This document shows, in pieces, positions 17,299-28,832 of a stretch of 64,000 nucleotides of DNA; position 1 is the stretch's first letter, and every line of letters starts with the position of its first letter. Under the pieces are notes generated by a model, which was not told the origin of the DNA, did no database searches, and saw only the letters and a program-made list of their open reading frames with translations. Made by a program: the position numbers and the translations under genes. The stretch lies in the NCBI RefSeq assembly GCF_043195125.1, contig NZ_JBAFWR010000002.1; one strand, written 5' to 3'. The stretch is from NCEH01 sp043195125. GTDB taxonomy: Bacteria; Pseudomonadota; Alphaproteobacteria; Rhizobiales; Xanthobacteraceae.

Positions 17299-18126
17299 TC
17301 ACGCCTTCGGCACCTTGGGCGCATAGGTGTGTTCCGGGCCAGGGAAGGTGCGGGCGCGCACCTCGTCGGCATAAGTGGCCACAGCCTGTTCGATGGCGGG
17401 GCCCAGCTCGGCATATTTCTTGACGAACTTCGGCACGCGCTGGCCGAGCCCGAGCATGTCTTCCAGCACCAGAATCTGGCCGTCGCAGGCGGGGCTGCCG
17501 CCGATGCCGATGGTTGGGGTGGAGATGTCCTGCGTGATGCGGCGGGCCACCGGCTCGGCCATGGCTTCCAGAACGATGGAGAACGCACCGGCATCAGCCA
17601 CCGCGCGGGCATCCTCCACGATGGAAGCGGCTTCCGCATCGTCGCGGCCGCGGGCCTTGAAGGAGCCGAGCGTGTTGATGGCCTGGGGGGTGAGGCCCAC
17701 ATGCCCCATCACCGGCACGCCGCGGTCCACCAGGAAGCGCACCGTTTCGGCCATGCGCACGCCGCCTTCCAGCTTCACCGCGCCGGCGCCGGTTTCCTTG
17801 AGCACGCGCGCGGCGGTGTGGAACGCCTCCACGGGGCTCGCCTCATAGCTGCCGAACGGAAGGTCGACGACGATCAGCGCCCGCTTCGTGCCGCGCACCA
17901 CGGCGCGGCCATGCACGATCATCATCTCCACCGTGACCGGCACGGTGGTTTCCAGCCCGTGCATCACCATGCCCAGGCTGTCGCCCACGAGGATCACATC
18001 CACGTGGCGATCCAGCAATTGGGCGGTATGGGCGTGATAGGAGGTCAGGCAGACGATGGGATCCCCGCCCTTGCGCGCGAAGATTTCCGGCGCGGTGACG
18101 CGCTTGGCGTCGGCTTGAATGGACAT
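17299..18126 (-). CDS. panB: 3-methyl-2-oxobutanoate hydroxymethyltransferase
   Basis: PanB transfers a hydroxymethyl group from methylene-tetrahydrofolate to alpha-ketoisovalerate, the first committed step to pantothenate. The 275-residue protein carries the (beta/alpha)8 motifs LVGDSLGMVMHG, the KLEGG segment and MGHVGLTPQ, all diagnostic, and a conserved Asp/Glu metal site. Length is normal. No panC is adjacent in this window. Its stop overlaps a possible GTG start of the downstream class D beta-lactamase, so the pair could be coupled. Confidence 0.97.
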   Translation of the reverse strand: MSIQADAKRVTAPEIFARKGGDPIVCLTSYHAHTAQLLDRHVDVILVGDSLGMVMHGLETTVPVTVEMMIVHGRAVVRGTKRALIVVDLPFGSYEASPVEAFHTAARVLKETGAGAVKLEGGVRMAETVRFLVDRGVPVMGHVGLTPQAINTLGSFKARGRDDAEAASIVEDARAVADAGAFSIVLEAMAEPVARRITQDISTPTIGIGGSPACDGQILVLEDMLGLGQRVPKFVKKYAELGPAIEQAVATYADEVRARTFPGPEHTYAPKVPKA

Positions 18127-18198
18127 GACGCGTTCCTCGATATGTTTTTGCTTGAAGCCTGGATGGGCGGGGACCCGGCGCGCGGCCCGCCCGAAAAG

Positions 18199-18768
18199 TC
18201 AGCCCATGACGGGCACGCCGACGACATAGGGATGAAAAACGAAGGCGAGCAGGAGATAGACGACAAGGCCGCCGGCCACGGCCAGCATGTCTCCCCGATA
18301 GCCCTGCGGCGCCACCGGCAGCGGATCGCCCCGGCGCTTCAGCGAGATGCGGTCGTAGACCGCCCACGCGAGCACCGAGCCGAACAGGACCATGGAGGCG
18401 ATATCGCCATTGGCCAGCAGATGGGCCAGCGCCCAGACCTTCACCGCCACCAGCAACGGGTGCTTGAGCTTCGCCTTGATGTGACTCGGGACATAGGCTG
18501 CCACGCCTGCGATCGCGGCGAACAGCATCAGCAGCATGGTGATGTGCCGCATGAACAGCGGCGGATCCCAGATCGGGGCCGAGCCCGCCGCGCGCCAGAG
18601 CGCGAATCCATAAGCCGTGAGCAGGAGACCGCTGACCGCGACGAGCGAGAAGAATCCCTTGTATTGCCCCTCGCCGAGGCGGGCAATCAGCTGCGCCCGC
18701 ATCCCCCGCAGGCTGACCAGCACATGGCCCCCCAGCAACAAGACGAGCCCGAACAGCATCATGTACAT
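18199..18768 (-). CDS. NnrU family membrane protein
   Basis: A 189-residue protein with about six hydrophobic helices and the NnrU-family signatures GGHVLVS near the N-terminus, HITMLLML, and SHIKAKLKHPLLVAVKVWALAHLLANGD in the middle (given here as its two halves: SHIKAKLKHPLL and VKVWALAHLLANGD). NnrU is linked to denitrification in Rhodobacter, and related proteins are fused or similar to isoprenoid isomerase partners; the biochemical role is unclear. No other denitrification gene is in the window, so I would not infer that pathway. It lies 72 bases before panB on the same strand. Confidence 0.82.
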   Translation of the reverse strand: MYMMLFGLVLLLGGHVLVSLRGMRAQLIARLGEGQYKGFFSLVAVSGLLLTAYGFALWRAAGSAPIWDPPLFMRHITMLLMLFAAIAGVAAYVPSHIKAKLKHPLLVAVKVWALAHLLANGDIASMVLFGSVLAWAVYDRISLKRRGDPLPVAPQGYRGDMLAVAGGLVVYLLLAFVFHPYVVGVPVMG

Positions 18769-19170
18769 GCGCGCATTCCTTGCCGCGATATCCTGCTCGC
18801 GCCGAACGGTGCGGCCCGCTCACACGGACGTGCCTTTCGGGCGGGCGTGGGGACATTAGAGCATGCCCAAGAAATGTCGATCAGGAATTGATCCCGGCAT
18901 ACCCATATAAGATATTGATATCGCTATGTATATTTTAGATGCATCACGAGCGGGCCTCTCTGCGGGGCGCAGGCGGCCGCCCCGCGCATCGCACCGCAAG
19001 GCGCCTCTGCGCCGGACGCATGGGGGAAGCGTGTCAGCAGGTCTTTGAATCGTCGCGCGGCCATGGTATGCGCCACCGCCAACTCGATAACGCAGGCGGG
19101 ACGAGCTTTTCCGCGGCGTTTCCTTCTTCCCGGCCGGACGCTCGGCCGCGCTCACTTCAAGGAGTTGGCC
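18769..19170. other. 402-bp divergent intergenic region (NnrU-like gene / guaB) with an AT-rich patch
   Basis: No convincing gene. Around 18895-18945 an AT-rich island interrupts the otherwise GC-rich sequence and is the most likely promoter zone for one or both divergent genes. A GATCA-N5-TGATC dyad lies at about 18881-18895. I found no riboswitch or known operator. The guaB ribosome site (AAGGAG) is at the right-hand end. Confidence 0.4.
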
Positions 19171-20694
19171 ATGTCGTCGCCCAGCGTGCCCGGCTCGATC
19201 CACCCCATTTCCGGTTCGCCCTTTCGCGAAGCGCTGACCTTCGACGACGTGCTGCTGCTGCCCGGCCCGTCGGAAGTCATGCCCGGCGATGTGAAGCTGA
19301 TCAGCCGCCTCACCTCCACCATCACGCTCAACATTCCCATCCTGTCCGCGGCGATGGACACGGTGACCGAATCGCGTCTCGCCATCGCCATGGCCCAGGC
19401 CGGCGGCATCGGCGTCATCCACCGCAACCTCACGCCGGAAATCCAGGCCGAGCATGTGCGGCAGGTGAAGAAGTTCGAATCGGGCATGGTGGTGAATCCC
19501 GTCACCATCCATCCCGACGACACGCTCGCTGACGCCCTGGCGCTGATGAAGCGCTATTCCATCTCCGGCATTCCGGTGGTGGAGCGCGGCTCCAACGGGC
19601 GCGGCGGCAAGCTGGTCGGCATCCTGACCAACCGCGACGTGCGCTTCGCCACCGACCCCACCCAGCGGGTCGCCGAGCTGATGACCAAGGACAAGCTCAT
19701 AACGGTGGATGAGGGCGTCAACCAGAGCGAAGCCAAGCGCCTGCTGCATCATCACCGCATCGAGAAGCTGCTGGTGGTGGACAATGATTACCGCTGCGTC
19801 GGCCTGATCACGGTGAAGGACATCGAGAAGGCAGTCGCCAATCCCAACGCCGCCAAGGACGAGCAGGGCCGCCTGCGCGTTGCCGCCGCCACCACGGTGG
19901 GCGAGGACGGCTACGAGCGCACCGAGCGCCTCATCGACGCCGGCGTCGATCTGGTGGTGGTCGATACCGCCCACGGCCATTCCCGCAAGGTGCTGGACCA
20001 GGTGGAGCGCATCAAGCGCATGTCCAACACCACCCAGATCCTGGCCGGCAACATCGCCACCGCCGACGGCGCCAAGGCCCTGATCGACGCCGGCGCGGAC
20101 GCCATCAAGGTCGGCATCGGCCCCGGCTCCATCTGCACCACCCGCATTGTCGCGGGCGTGGGCGTGCCCCAGCTCACCGCCGTGATGGATGCGGTGGAGG
20201 CGGCCCAGGCCACCAACACGCCGGTGATCGCTGATGGCGGCATCAAATATTCCGGCGACCTCGCCAAGGCGCTCGCCGCCGGCGCCTCCTGCGCCATGAT
20301 CGGCTCGCTGCTGGCCGGCACCGACGAGAGCCCGGGCGAAGTGTTCCTGTTCCAGGGCCGCTCGTACAAATCCTATCGCGGCATGGGCTCGGTGGGCGCC
20401 ATGTCGCGCGGTTCGGCGGATCGCTATTTCCAGGCGGAAGTGCGCGATACGCTGAAGCTGGTGCCGGAAGGCATCGAGGGGCAGGTCGCCTATAAGGGCC
20501 CGGTTTCCGCCGTGCTGCATCAGCTCTCCGGCGGCCTGCGCGCCGCCATGGGCTATGTGGGCGGCGCGGATCTGACTGAATTCCGCGAGAAGGCGCGCTT
20601 CGTGCGCATCTCCTCCGCCGGCCTGCGTGAAAGCCACGTCCACGACGTGACCATCACCCGCGAGAGCCCGAACTATCCCATGAGCGGGATCTGA
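19171..20694 (+). CDS. guaB: Inosine-5'-monophosphate dehydrogenase
   Basis: Oxidises IMP to XMP with NAD, the controlling step of guanine nucleotide synthesis. The 507-residue protein has the catalytic barrel split by two CBS domains (about residues 105-225), the active-site loop GIGPGSICTTRI with Cys322, and the GGIKYSGD and GSLLAGTDESPGE motifs. ATG 19171 follows AAGGAG; the frame is open upstream but without similarity. A bidirectional terminator follows and separates it from convergent metH. Confidence 0.98.
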   Translation: MSSPSVPGSIHPISGSPFREALTFDDVLLLPGPSEVMPGDVKLISRLTSTITLNIPILSAAMDTVTESRLAIAMAQAGGIGVIHRNLTPEIQAEHVRQVKKFESGMVVNPVTIHPDDTLADALALMKRYSISGIPVVERGSNGRGGKLVGILTNRDVRFATDPTQRVAELMTKDKLITVDEGVNQSEAKRLLHHHRIEKLLVVDNDYRCVGLITVKDIEKAVANPNAAKDEQGRLRVAAATTVGEDGYERTERLIDAGVDLVVVDTAHGHSRKVLDQVERIKRMSNTTQILAGNIATADGAKALIDAGADAIKVGIGPGSICTTRIVAGVGVPQLTAVMDAVEAAQATNTPVIADGGIKYSGDLAKALAAGASCAMIGSLLAGTDESPGEVFLFQGRSYKSYRGMGSVGAMSRGSADRYFQAEVRDTLKLVPEGIEGQVAYKGPVSAVLHQLSGGLRAAMGYVGGADLTEFREKARFVRISSAGLRESHVHDVTITRESPNYPMSGI

Positions 20695-20751
20695 GGAAAG
20701 CGCGCTCGCGCTGACGGGCCTGCCGCGTCAGCGATCGTGCTTTCTGAATCG

Positions 20752-20784
20752 AAAAAAGCCGAGGCTGCATGCCTCGGCTTTTTT
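20752..20784. terminator. Bidirectional Rho-independent terminator between guaB and metH
   Basis: A perfect inverted repeat: AAAAAAGCCGAGGC (20752-20765), loop TGCAT, GCCTCGGCTTTTTT (20771-20784). With A-tract before and T-tract after, it works for both convergent genes. A weaker hairpin (20710-20716 with 20726-20732) precedes it after guaB. Confidence 0.93.
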
Positions 20785-20843
20785 ATTGCGCGATGGCGTG
20801 GGCTGAAGCGCGCGTGGGTCGCCGCCTTCGCCCCGGCCCTGCC

Positions 20844-24575
<3,732 letters not shown>

Positions 24576-24677
24576 GGTGCACCACTGATCCCGTCTGGGA
24601 AGCCTTGAATCGTCTGCTCGGGAAAGCGGCCCGGACCGCTCGGGACGGCACCGCCGCCCCGCATTAAACGCAAAACA

Positions 24678-25601
24678 TCACACGGCGATGGCCTGCGGTG
24701 CCGTGCTCGCCATGCCCTTGTCCCGAAGGCCGAGCAGATGGCAGATGGCATAGACCAGGTCGGCGCGGTTGAGCGTGTAGAAATGGATATCGCCGACGCC
24801 GCGATCAACCAGATCGGTCGCCTGCTCGGCCGCCACGGCGGCAGCGATCAGCTTGCGCGTCTCGGGATCGTTGTCGAGCCCTTCGAAACGCTTGGCGAGC
24901 CAGTCCGGCACGCTCGCGCCGGTGCGGGCGGCGAAGTTCGCGGCCTGTTTGAAATTGGTCACCGGCAGGATACCGGGCAGGATCGGAATGTCGATGCCGC
25001 GCGCGCGGACCTTGTCCAGATAGCGGAAATAGACGTCGTTATCGAAGAAGAACTGGGTGATGGCGCGGGTCGCCCCGTTGTCCACCTTCTCCTTCAGATA
25101 ATCGATGTCGGCATCGATGCTGGGGCTTTCGGGATGCTTCTCGGGATAAGCCGAGACGGAGACCTCGAAATCCCCGAGCTTGCGGATACCGGCGACCAGA
25201 TCGCAGGCATGGGCATAGCCGTCCGGGTGCGGTTCGTATGTCGTGCCCACCCCGCTGGTGGGATCGCCGCGCAAGGCGACGATGTGCTTCACGCCGGCCT
25301 TGGCATAGGCGCGGACCACGTCGTCGATCTCCGCGCGGGTCGCGTCGACACAGGTGAGATGGGCGGCAGGAGCAAGATCGGTCTCGCGCACCAAGCGCTC
25401 GACCGTGGCATGGGTCCGCTCCCGCGTGGAACCGCCCGCCCCGTAGGTCACAGAGACGAAGCGGGGCGCAAGCGGCGCGAGGCGCGCGACGCTGGCCCAC
25501 AGGTTGCGCTCCATCTCCTCGGTCTTCGGCGGGAAGAATTCAAACGAGACGCCCACCGGCGCCTTGCCAATTTCCCGGCTCGCTCGGATCGGCCCGGCCA
25601 T
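24678..25601 (-). CDS. metF: 5,10-methylenetetrahydrofolate reductase
   Basis: Supplies methyl-tetrahydrofolate for the adjacent methionine synthase. From ATG 25601 the product is 307 residues, a normal single-domain bacterial MetF. Marks include SFEFFPPKT near the N-terminus, FVSVTYGAGGSTRERT, HLTCVDATRAEID and FDNDVYFRYLD (FAD- and folate-binding barrel). The start shares one base with the stop of the upstream ArsR/methyltransferase gene (TGATG), which fixes it and implies translational coupling of regulator and enzyme. Confidence 0.97.
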   Translation of the reverse strand: MAGPIRASREIGKAPVGVSFEFFPPKTEEMERNLWASVARLAPLAPRFVSVTYGAGGSTRERTHATVERLVRETDLAPAAHLTCVDATRAEIDDVVRAYAKAGVKHIVALRGDPTSGVGTTYEPHPDGYAHACDLVAGIRKLGDFEVSVSAYPEKHPESPSIDADIDYLKEKVDNGATRAITQFFFDNDVYFRYLDKVRARGIDIPILPGILPVTNFKQAANFAARTGASVPDWLAKRFEGLDNDPETRKLIAAAVAAEQATDLVDRGVGDIHFYTLNRADLVYAICHLLGLRDKGMASTAPQAIAV

Positions 25602-26620
25602 CACGCAACCTCCTGCTGTTCTTGGACTTCGGCGACGCGGGGGTCGCGGGCGAGCCATAGGGATACGGTCAGCGCATCGCCGCCGCCGCGCTCGGGGACG
25701 AGCAGGCGATGCATGGTCGGCACGAGCCCGGCCTGGGCCAGCCAGTTCTCCACCGCCTCGGCAGAGAACCCGAGCCGGCGGTGGGCATGGGCCTCGCGCA
25801 GGAATTCCAGGTCGTGGGGCGCGAAATCGATCACCAGCAGGCGGCCGCCGGGCCGCAGCAGCCGCGCCGCCTCGCGCACCGCGCGCCCGGCATCGTCCAG
25901 AAAGTGCAGCACCTGATGGACGATGATGGCATCGAAGCTCTCGCGCGGCATGGCGAGATTGTAGATGTCGCCCTGCCGGACCGAGCAATTGCGGATCCCC
26001 GCCTGCTCCAGATGGGCGCGGGCGATGCCCAGCATGTCGGGCGAGAGGTCGATGCCCACGCCGCGGCCGATCTCGGGCGCGAACAACTCCAGCATGCGGC
26101 CGGTGCCGGTGCCGAGATCGAGAAGGGAGTCGATAGGCCGTCCGGAAAGGGCCTCCCGCACCGCCGCCTCAACCGCCGTCTCGGGCACATGAAGACTGCG
26201 GATGGCGTCCCATTGGGCGGCATGGGCGGCGAAATAGGTCTGCGCCGCCTGGGCGCGGGCAGCCCGCACCTCGGCGAGACGCTCGCGGTCGCGCCGCGCC
26301 ACATCGTCCAGCGGATCGAGCAATTGGAGCAGGATGCCCGCGAGGCACGCGCCTGGTCCTTCGGCGGCGCGACGGTAGAACATCCAGCTGGCCTCGCGGT
26401 GACGCTCAACCAGCCCCGCGTCGGCCAGCAGCTTGAGGTGCCGGGAAATGCGTGGCTGGGATTGGCCGAGAATCTCCGTCAGGTCGGACACCGTCAGCTC
26501 CGCCTCGCCGAGCACGGCGAGCAGACGCAGGCGCGTGTCCTCCCCGGCCGCCTTCAGCCCTTCGAGAAGGACGGCATAGGACAGTGGCTTCGCCGCGAGA
26601 TCGTGACCAACTAAAGACAT
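25601..26620 (-). CDS. ArsR-family regulator fused to SAM-dependent methyltransferase (SamR type)
   Basis: A 339-residue two-domain protein. Residues about 15-90 form an ArsR winged helix (recognition helix in SQPRISRHLKLLADAGLV); the metal-binding ELCVCDL motif of ArsR/SmtB is replaced by ELTVSDL, so it is not a metal sensor of that type. Residues about 135-330 are a class I methyltransferase with LDLGTGTG at 167-174. Such fusions next to metF/metH have been described by comparative genomics as SAM- or SAH-responsive methionine regulators (SamR/SahR); the effector here is inferred. I chose ATG 26620: an in-frame TTG at 26656 is better read as part of the -35 element. First gene of the operon. 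Confidence 0.88.
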   Translation of the reverse strand: MSLVGHDLAAKPLSYAVLLEGLKAAGEDTRLRLLAVLGEAELTVSDLTEILGQSQPRISRHLKLLADAGLVERHREASWMFYRRAAEGPGACLAGILLQLLDPLDDVARRDRERLAEVRAARAQAAQTYFAAHAAQWDAIRSLHVPETAVEAAVREALSGRPIDSLLDLGTGTGRMLELFAPEIGRGVGIDLSPDMLGIARAHLEQAGIRNCSVRQGDIYNLAMPRESFDAIIVHQVLHFLDDAGRAVREAARLLRPGGRLLVIDFAPHDLEFLREAHAHRRLGFSAEAVENWLAQAGLVPTMHRLLVPERGGGDALTVSLWLARDPRVAEVQEQQEVA

Positions 26621-26656
26621 AAAGATATCTTTATATTGATCCCGCGCCGTTTTCAA
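26619..26656 (-). promoter_or_regulatory. Autoregulatory promoter/operator of the methionine regulator operon
   Basis: The 16-bp perfect palindrome ATAAAGATATCTTTAT occupies 26619-26634 and overlaps the ATG at 26618-26620. On the minus strand TTGAAA (26656-26651) precedes AT-rich TATAAAG by 15 bases (TAAAGA by 17), so the palindrome covers the -10 element. No Shine-Dalgarno sequence is visible, so the mRNA may be leaderless. ArsR-type regulators bind such palindromes; binding by this protein is inferred from position. Confidence 0.7.
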
Positions 26657-26764
26657 GCGGCGCGACCGTCACCCTCCTGCAACGCATTCCAGGATTGCAC
26701 CACGTTTGGGTTACCAATGCGTCTTTGCGTTGCGCCGCGGTCGAGCGGGCGCTACGAGTTCAAC

Positions 26765-26790
26765 GGAACATAAGGTGCCCTCAAGTGGTT
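26765..26790 (+). promoter_or_regulatory. Possible sigma-EcfG (general stress) promoter
   Basis: GGAAC at 26765-26769 and GTT at 26788-26790 are spaced by 18 bases, close to the alphaproteobacterial EcfG consensus (GGAAC, about 17-18 bases, GTT). It faces the L,D-transpeptidase gene, about 150 bases upstream of its ATG. The base before GTT is G rather than the preferred C, so this is a moderate match only. Confidence 0.35.
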
Positions 26791-26938
26791 ATGGAAGCGG
26801 CGGGGAACCATTGTTTCGCGGGCTTGATCCATCGCATGAGCGTCTAACGCTCCGGCATGCAAGCTTGGCAAAACGGTGGGGTGAAAAAATTCCGATCGTT
26901 TCCAATTTCGTCACGTTTCAGGATTAACAACGAATCCC

Positions 26939-28189
26939 ATGACGCTGCGCAACACACTCCTCTCCGCCCTTGGGATCTCCGTCCTGGCTGCTTCGGCACA
27001 GGCTCAGCCCGTCCAAAGCCGGTATTATGTCCCCGCGGCCGCGGCGGTGGATGAAGATGAGCCGACCGGCGCCATCGCTCCCGAACCGTCGGGAAGCGTC
27101 CCCGGCTATAATGATCCTTATGCGCGCCCCGCGACGCGCAACGACGCCGTTCAGAGCGCGCCCATCGCGCCGCCGCCCGGCAGCGTTCAGGCTCCCACCT
27201 ATTCCGCGCCCGGCTATGCCCAGCCGGCGCCCCAAGGCTATCCGCAGGGTGCGCCCGTCCAGGCCGCCGCCCCCAGCAACCAGCCGATCTCGATTGCACC
27301 CCAAGGCAGCTACGCCCCGCAGGGTGGCTATGCCTCCCAGGGCGCGCATGGCACCAACGCGCCGCAGGGTTACGTCCAGCAGCCGCAGGGATATGTGCAG
27401 CAGCCCCAAGGCTATGTGCAGCCCCAGGCTTCGGATGAGCCGCCGACCTCCGCTCAGCAGGATGCGCTGCGAGCTCAGGCGCTCCAGCAGGGATATGTCC
27501 AGCCGCAGCAGGGCTACGTCCAGCCGCAGCAAGGTTACGTGCAGCCCCAGACGGCCGCCTATGGCAGCGCCGCGCCCGGCCCGGCCGGTGCTCCGCCGTC
27601 GGGCGTGTACGGGGCCAACGCCGCCGTTGTGCCCGGCACGCAGGAAGCGCCGTCCGGTCCGCGCATCGAGAATGTCGATCCGAGCGAGCCGGTGCCCGAG
27701 CGCTTCCGCCGCCAGACGGTGGATTTCCCGAGCACCCAGCCGCCCGGCACGATCGTGATCGATACGTCGAACACCTATCTCTATCTGGTTCAGGGTGGCG
27801 GCAAGGCGATTCGGTACGGCATTGGCGTGGGCCGCGAAGGCTTCACCTGGGCCGGCACGGAGAAGATCACCCGCAAGGCGGAATGGGCCGATTGGCGCCC
27901 GCCGTCTGAAATGATCACCCGCCAGCCCTATCTGCCGCGCTTCATGGCCGGCGGCCCCGGCAATCCGCTCGGCGCGCGCACGCTTTATCTCGGCGGCACC
28001 GAGTATCGTATCCACGGCACCAACGAGCCGCAGACCATCGGCAAGTTCGTGTCCTCCGGTTGCTTCCGCATGCTGAATGCGGACGTGGAAGACCTGTTCG
28101 ACCGCGTCAAGGTGGGCACGAAGGTTGTCATCATGCCCAAGACCGGAGGGGCGCAGGCGAACGCCGCGTCCAATTCCCAAGCTCGTTGA
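26939..28189 (+). CDS. L,D-transpeptidase with Gln/Pro/Tyr-repeat linker
   Basis: An exported YkuD-domain enzyme of 416 residues. Signal peptide about residues 1-22 (ending ASAQAQ), then a long disordered region rich in Gln, Pro, Tyr and Gly with repeated GYVQP units (about residues 140-205), then the catalytic domain with His359 and Cys375 in the HGTNEP and SSGCFRM motifs. It would make 3-3 peptidoglycan cross-links or attach outer-membrane proteins to the wall; the second role is known for Rhizobiales homologues. Monocistronic: a possible stress promoter upstream and a clear terminator downstream. Confidence 0.92.
   Translation: MTLRNTLLSALGISVLAASAQAQPVQSRYYVPAAAAVDEDEPTGAIAPEPSGSVPGYNDPYARPATRNDAVQSAPIAPPPGSVQAPTYSAPGYAQPAPQGYPQGAPVQAAAPSNQPISIAPQGSYAPQGGYASQGAHGTNAPQGYVQQPQGYVQQPQGYVQPQASDEPPTSAQQDALRAQALQQGYVQPQQGYVQPQQGYVQPQTAAYGSAAPGPAGAPPSGVYGANAAVVPGTQEAPSGPRIENVDPSEPVPERFRRQTVDFPSTQPPGTIVIDTSNTYLYLVQGGGKAIRYGIGVGREGFTWAGTEKITRKAEWADWRPPSEMITRQPYLPRFMAGGPGNPLGARTLYLGGTEYRIHGTNEPQTIGKFVSSGCFRMLNADVEDLFDRVKVGTKVVIMPKTGGAQANAASNSQAR
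27364..27552 (+). repeat. Coding tandem repeats (GYVQ-type units)
   Basis: Within the L,D-transpeptidase gene, near-identical 21-24-base units encode GYVQQPQ (two copies plus a partial, about 27367-27430) and GYVQPQQ (three copies, about 27490-27550), separated by a non-repeat segment. Third-base differences between units show they are not a recent perfect expansion. Confidence 0.8.
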
Positions 28190-28227
28190 GTCGCCCGCCG
28201 CGCGTGACGCGTCGGTTCGAGTTTAAG

Positions 28228-28255
28228 AAAGCGCGCCCGGCCGGCGCGCTTTTCT
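28228..28255 (+). terminator. Rho-independent terminator after the L,D-transpeptidase gene
   Basis: Stem AAAGCGCGCC (28228-28237) pairs with GGCGCGCTTT (28243-28252) around a 5-base loop, followed by T-rich TTTTCTTTT. It is 39 bases past the stop codon. Confidence 0.9.
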
Positions 28256-28343
28256 TTTGACGTGGTCACTTCGCGGCGGCCGATGCCTGCGCGATGATGG
28301 GCACCGGGGAAAAAGGCCGAGGTCACGCAAACACGGGGGCGGC

Positions 28344-28832
28344 ATGTCCGGCACGGAGCAGAGAAGCGAGGCGTTGTCCCCTCTGGCCTCGATTTGCGTG
28401 CGCGATGCCACCGCAGGGGACGAAGCGCGCTGGCGCGACCTGTGGGCGGGCTATACCGCCTTTTACGAAACCGACGTGCCCGCGGATGTGACCGCACATA
28501 CCTGGGCCCGGATCCTCGATTCCGCCTCGCCCATCTCCTGCCGTCTCGCGGAGCGGGAGGGGCTTGTGGCCGGCTTTGCCGTCAGCGTGCTGCATCCAGG
28601 CACCTGGGGTCACGGGCCGCGCTGCTATCTGGAGGATTTGTTCGTCGATCCTGAAGTGCGCGGCGGGGGCGTGGGGCGGGCGTTGATTCAAGATCTGATC
28701 ACACGCGGCCGGGCCGAGGGCTGGATCGAGCTTTATTGGCAAACGAAGGCCAGCAACACCGTGGCCCGCCGCCTCTATGATTCGTTCACGCCGGCCGACG
28801 AGTTCGTGCGCTATTGCGTGCAGCTCGCCTGA
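28344..28832 (+). CDS. GNAT family N-acetyltransferase
   Basis: A 162-residue acetyl-CoA-dependent acyltransferase. The fold is recognisable from the strand YLEDLFVDPEVRGGGVGRALI, whose RGGGVG is the acetyl-CoA pyrophosphate-binding loop, and the later YWQTKASNTVARRLYDSF segment typical of this subgroup (small-molecule amine acetylation). Substrate unknown. ATG 28344 follows a G-rich stretch; longer in-frame extension upstream lacks similarity. The 3' end overlaps a convergent sulfotransferase gene by 22 bases. Confidence 0.87.
   Translation: MSGTEQRSEALSPLASICVRDATAGDEARWRDLWAGYTAFYETDVPADVTAHTWARILDSASPISCRLAEREGLVAGFAVSVLHPGTWGHGPRCYLEDLFVDPEVRGGGVGRALIQDLITRGRAEGWIELYWQTKASNTVARRLYDSFTPADEFVRYCVQLA

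Noticed and set aside
24576..24677. Possible riboswitch (cobalamin, SAM or SAH) before metH
   Set aside because: No conserved riboswitch core is recognisable; only a short GC hairpin is present.
26651..26656. TTG at 26656 as the start codon of the ArsR/methyltransferase gene
   Set aside because: It is better explained as the -35 hexamer TTGAAA of the operon promoter, and the extra residues do not belong to the family.
26706..26927. A 73-residue open frame between the methionine regulator and the L,D-transpeptidase
   Set aside because: No similarity, no ribosome site, and it covers the promoter region.
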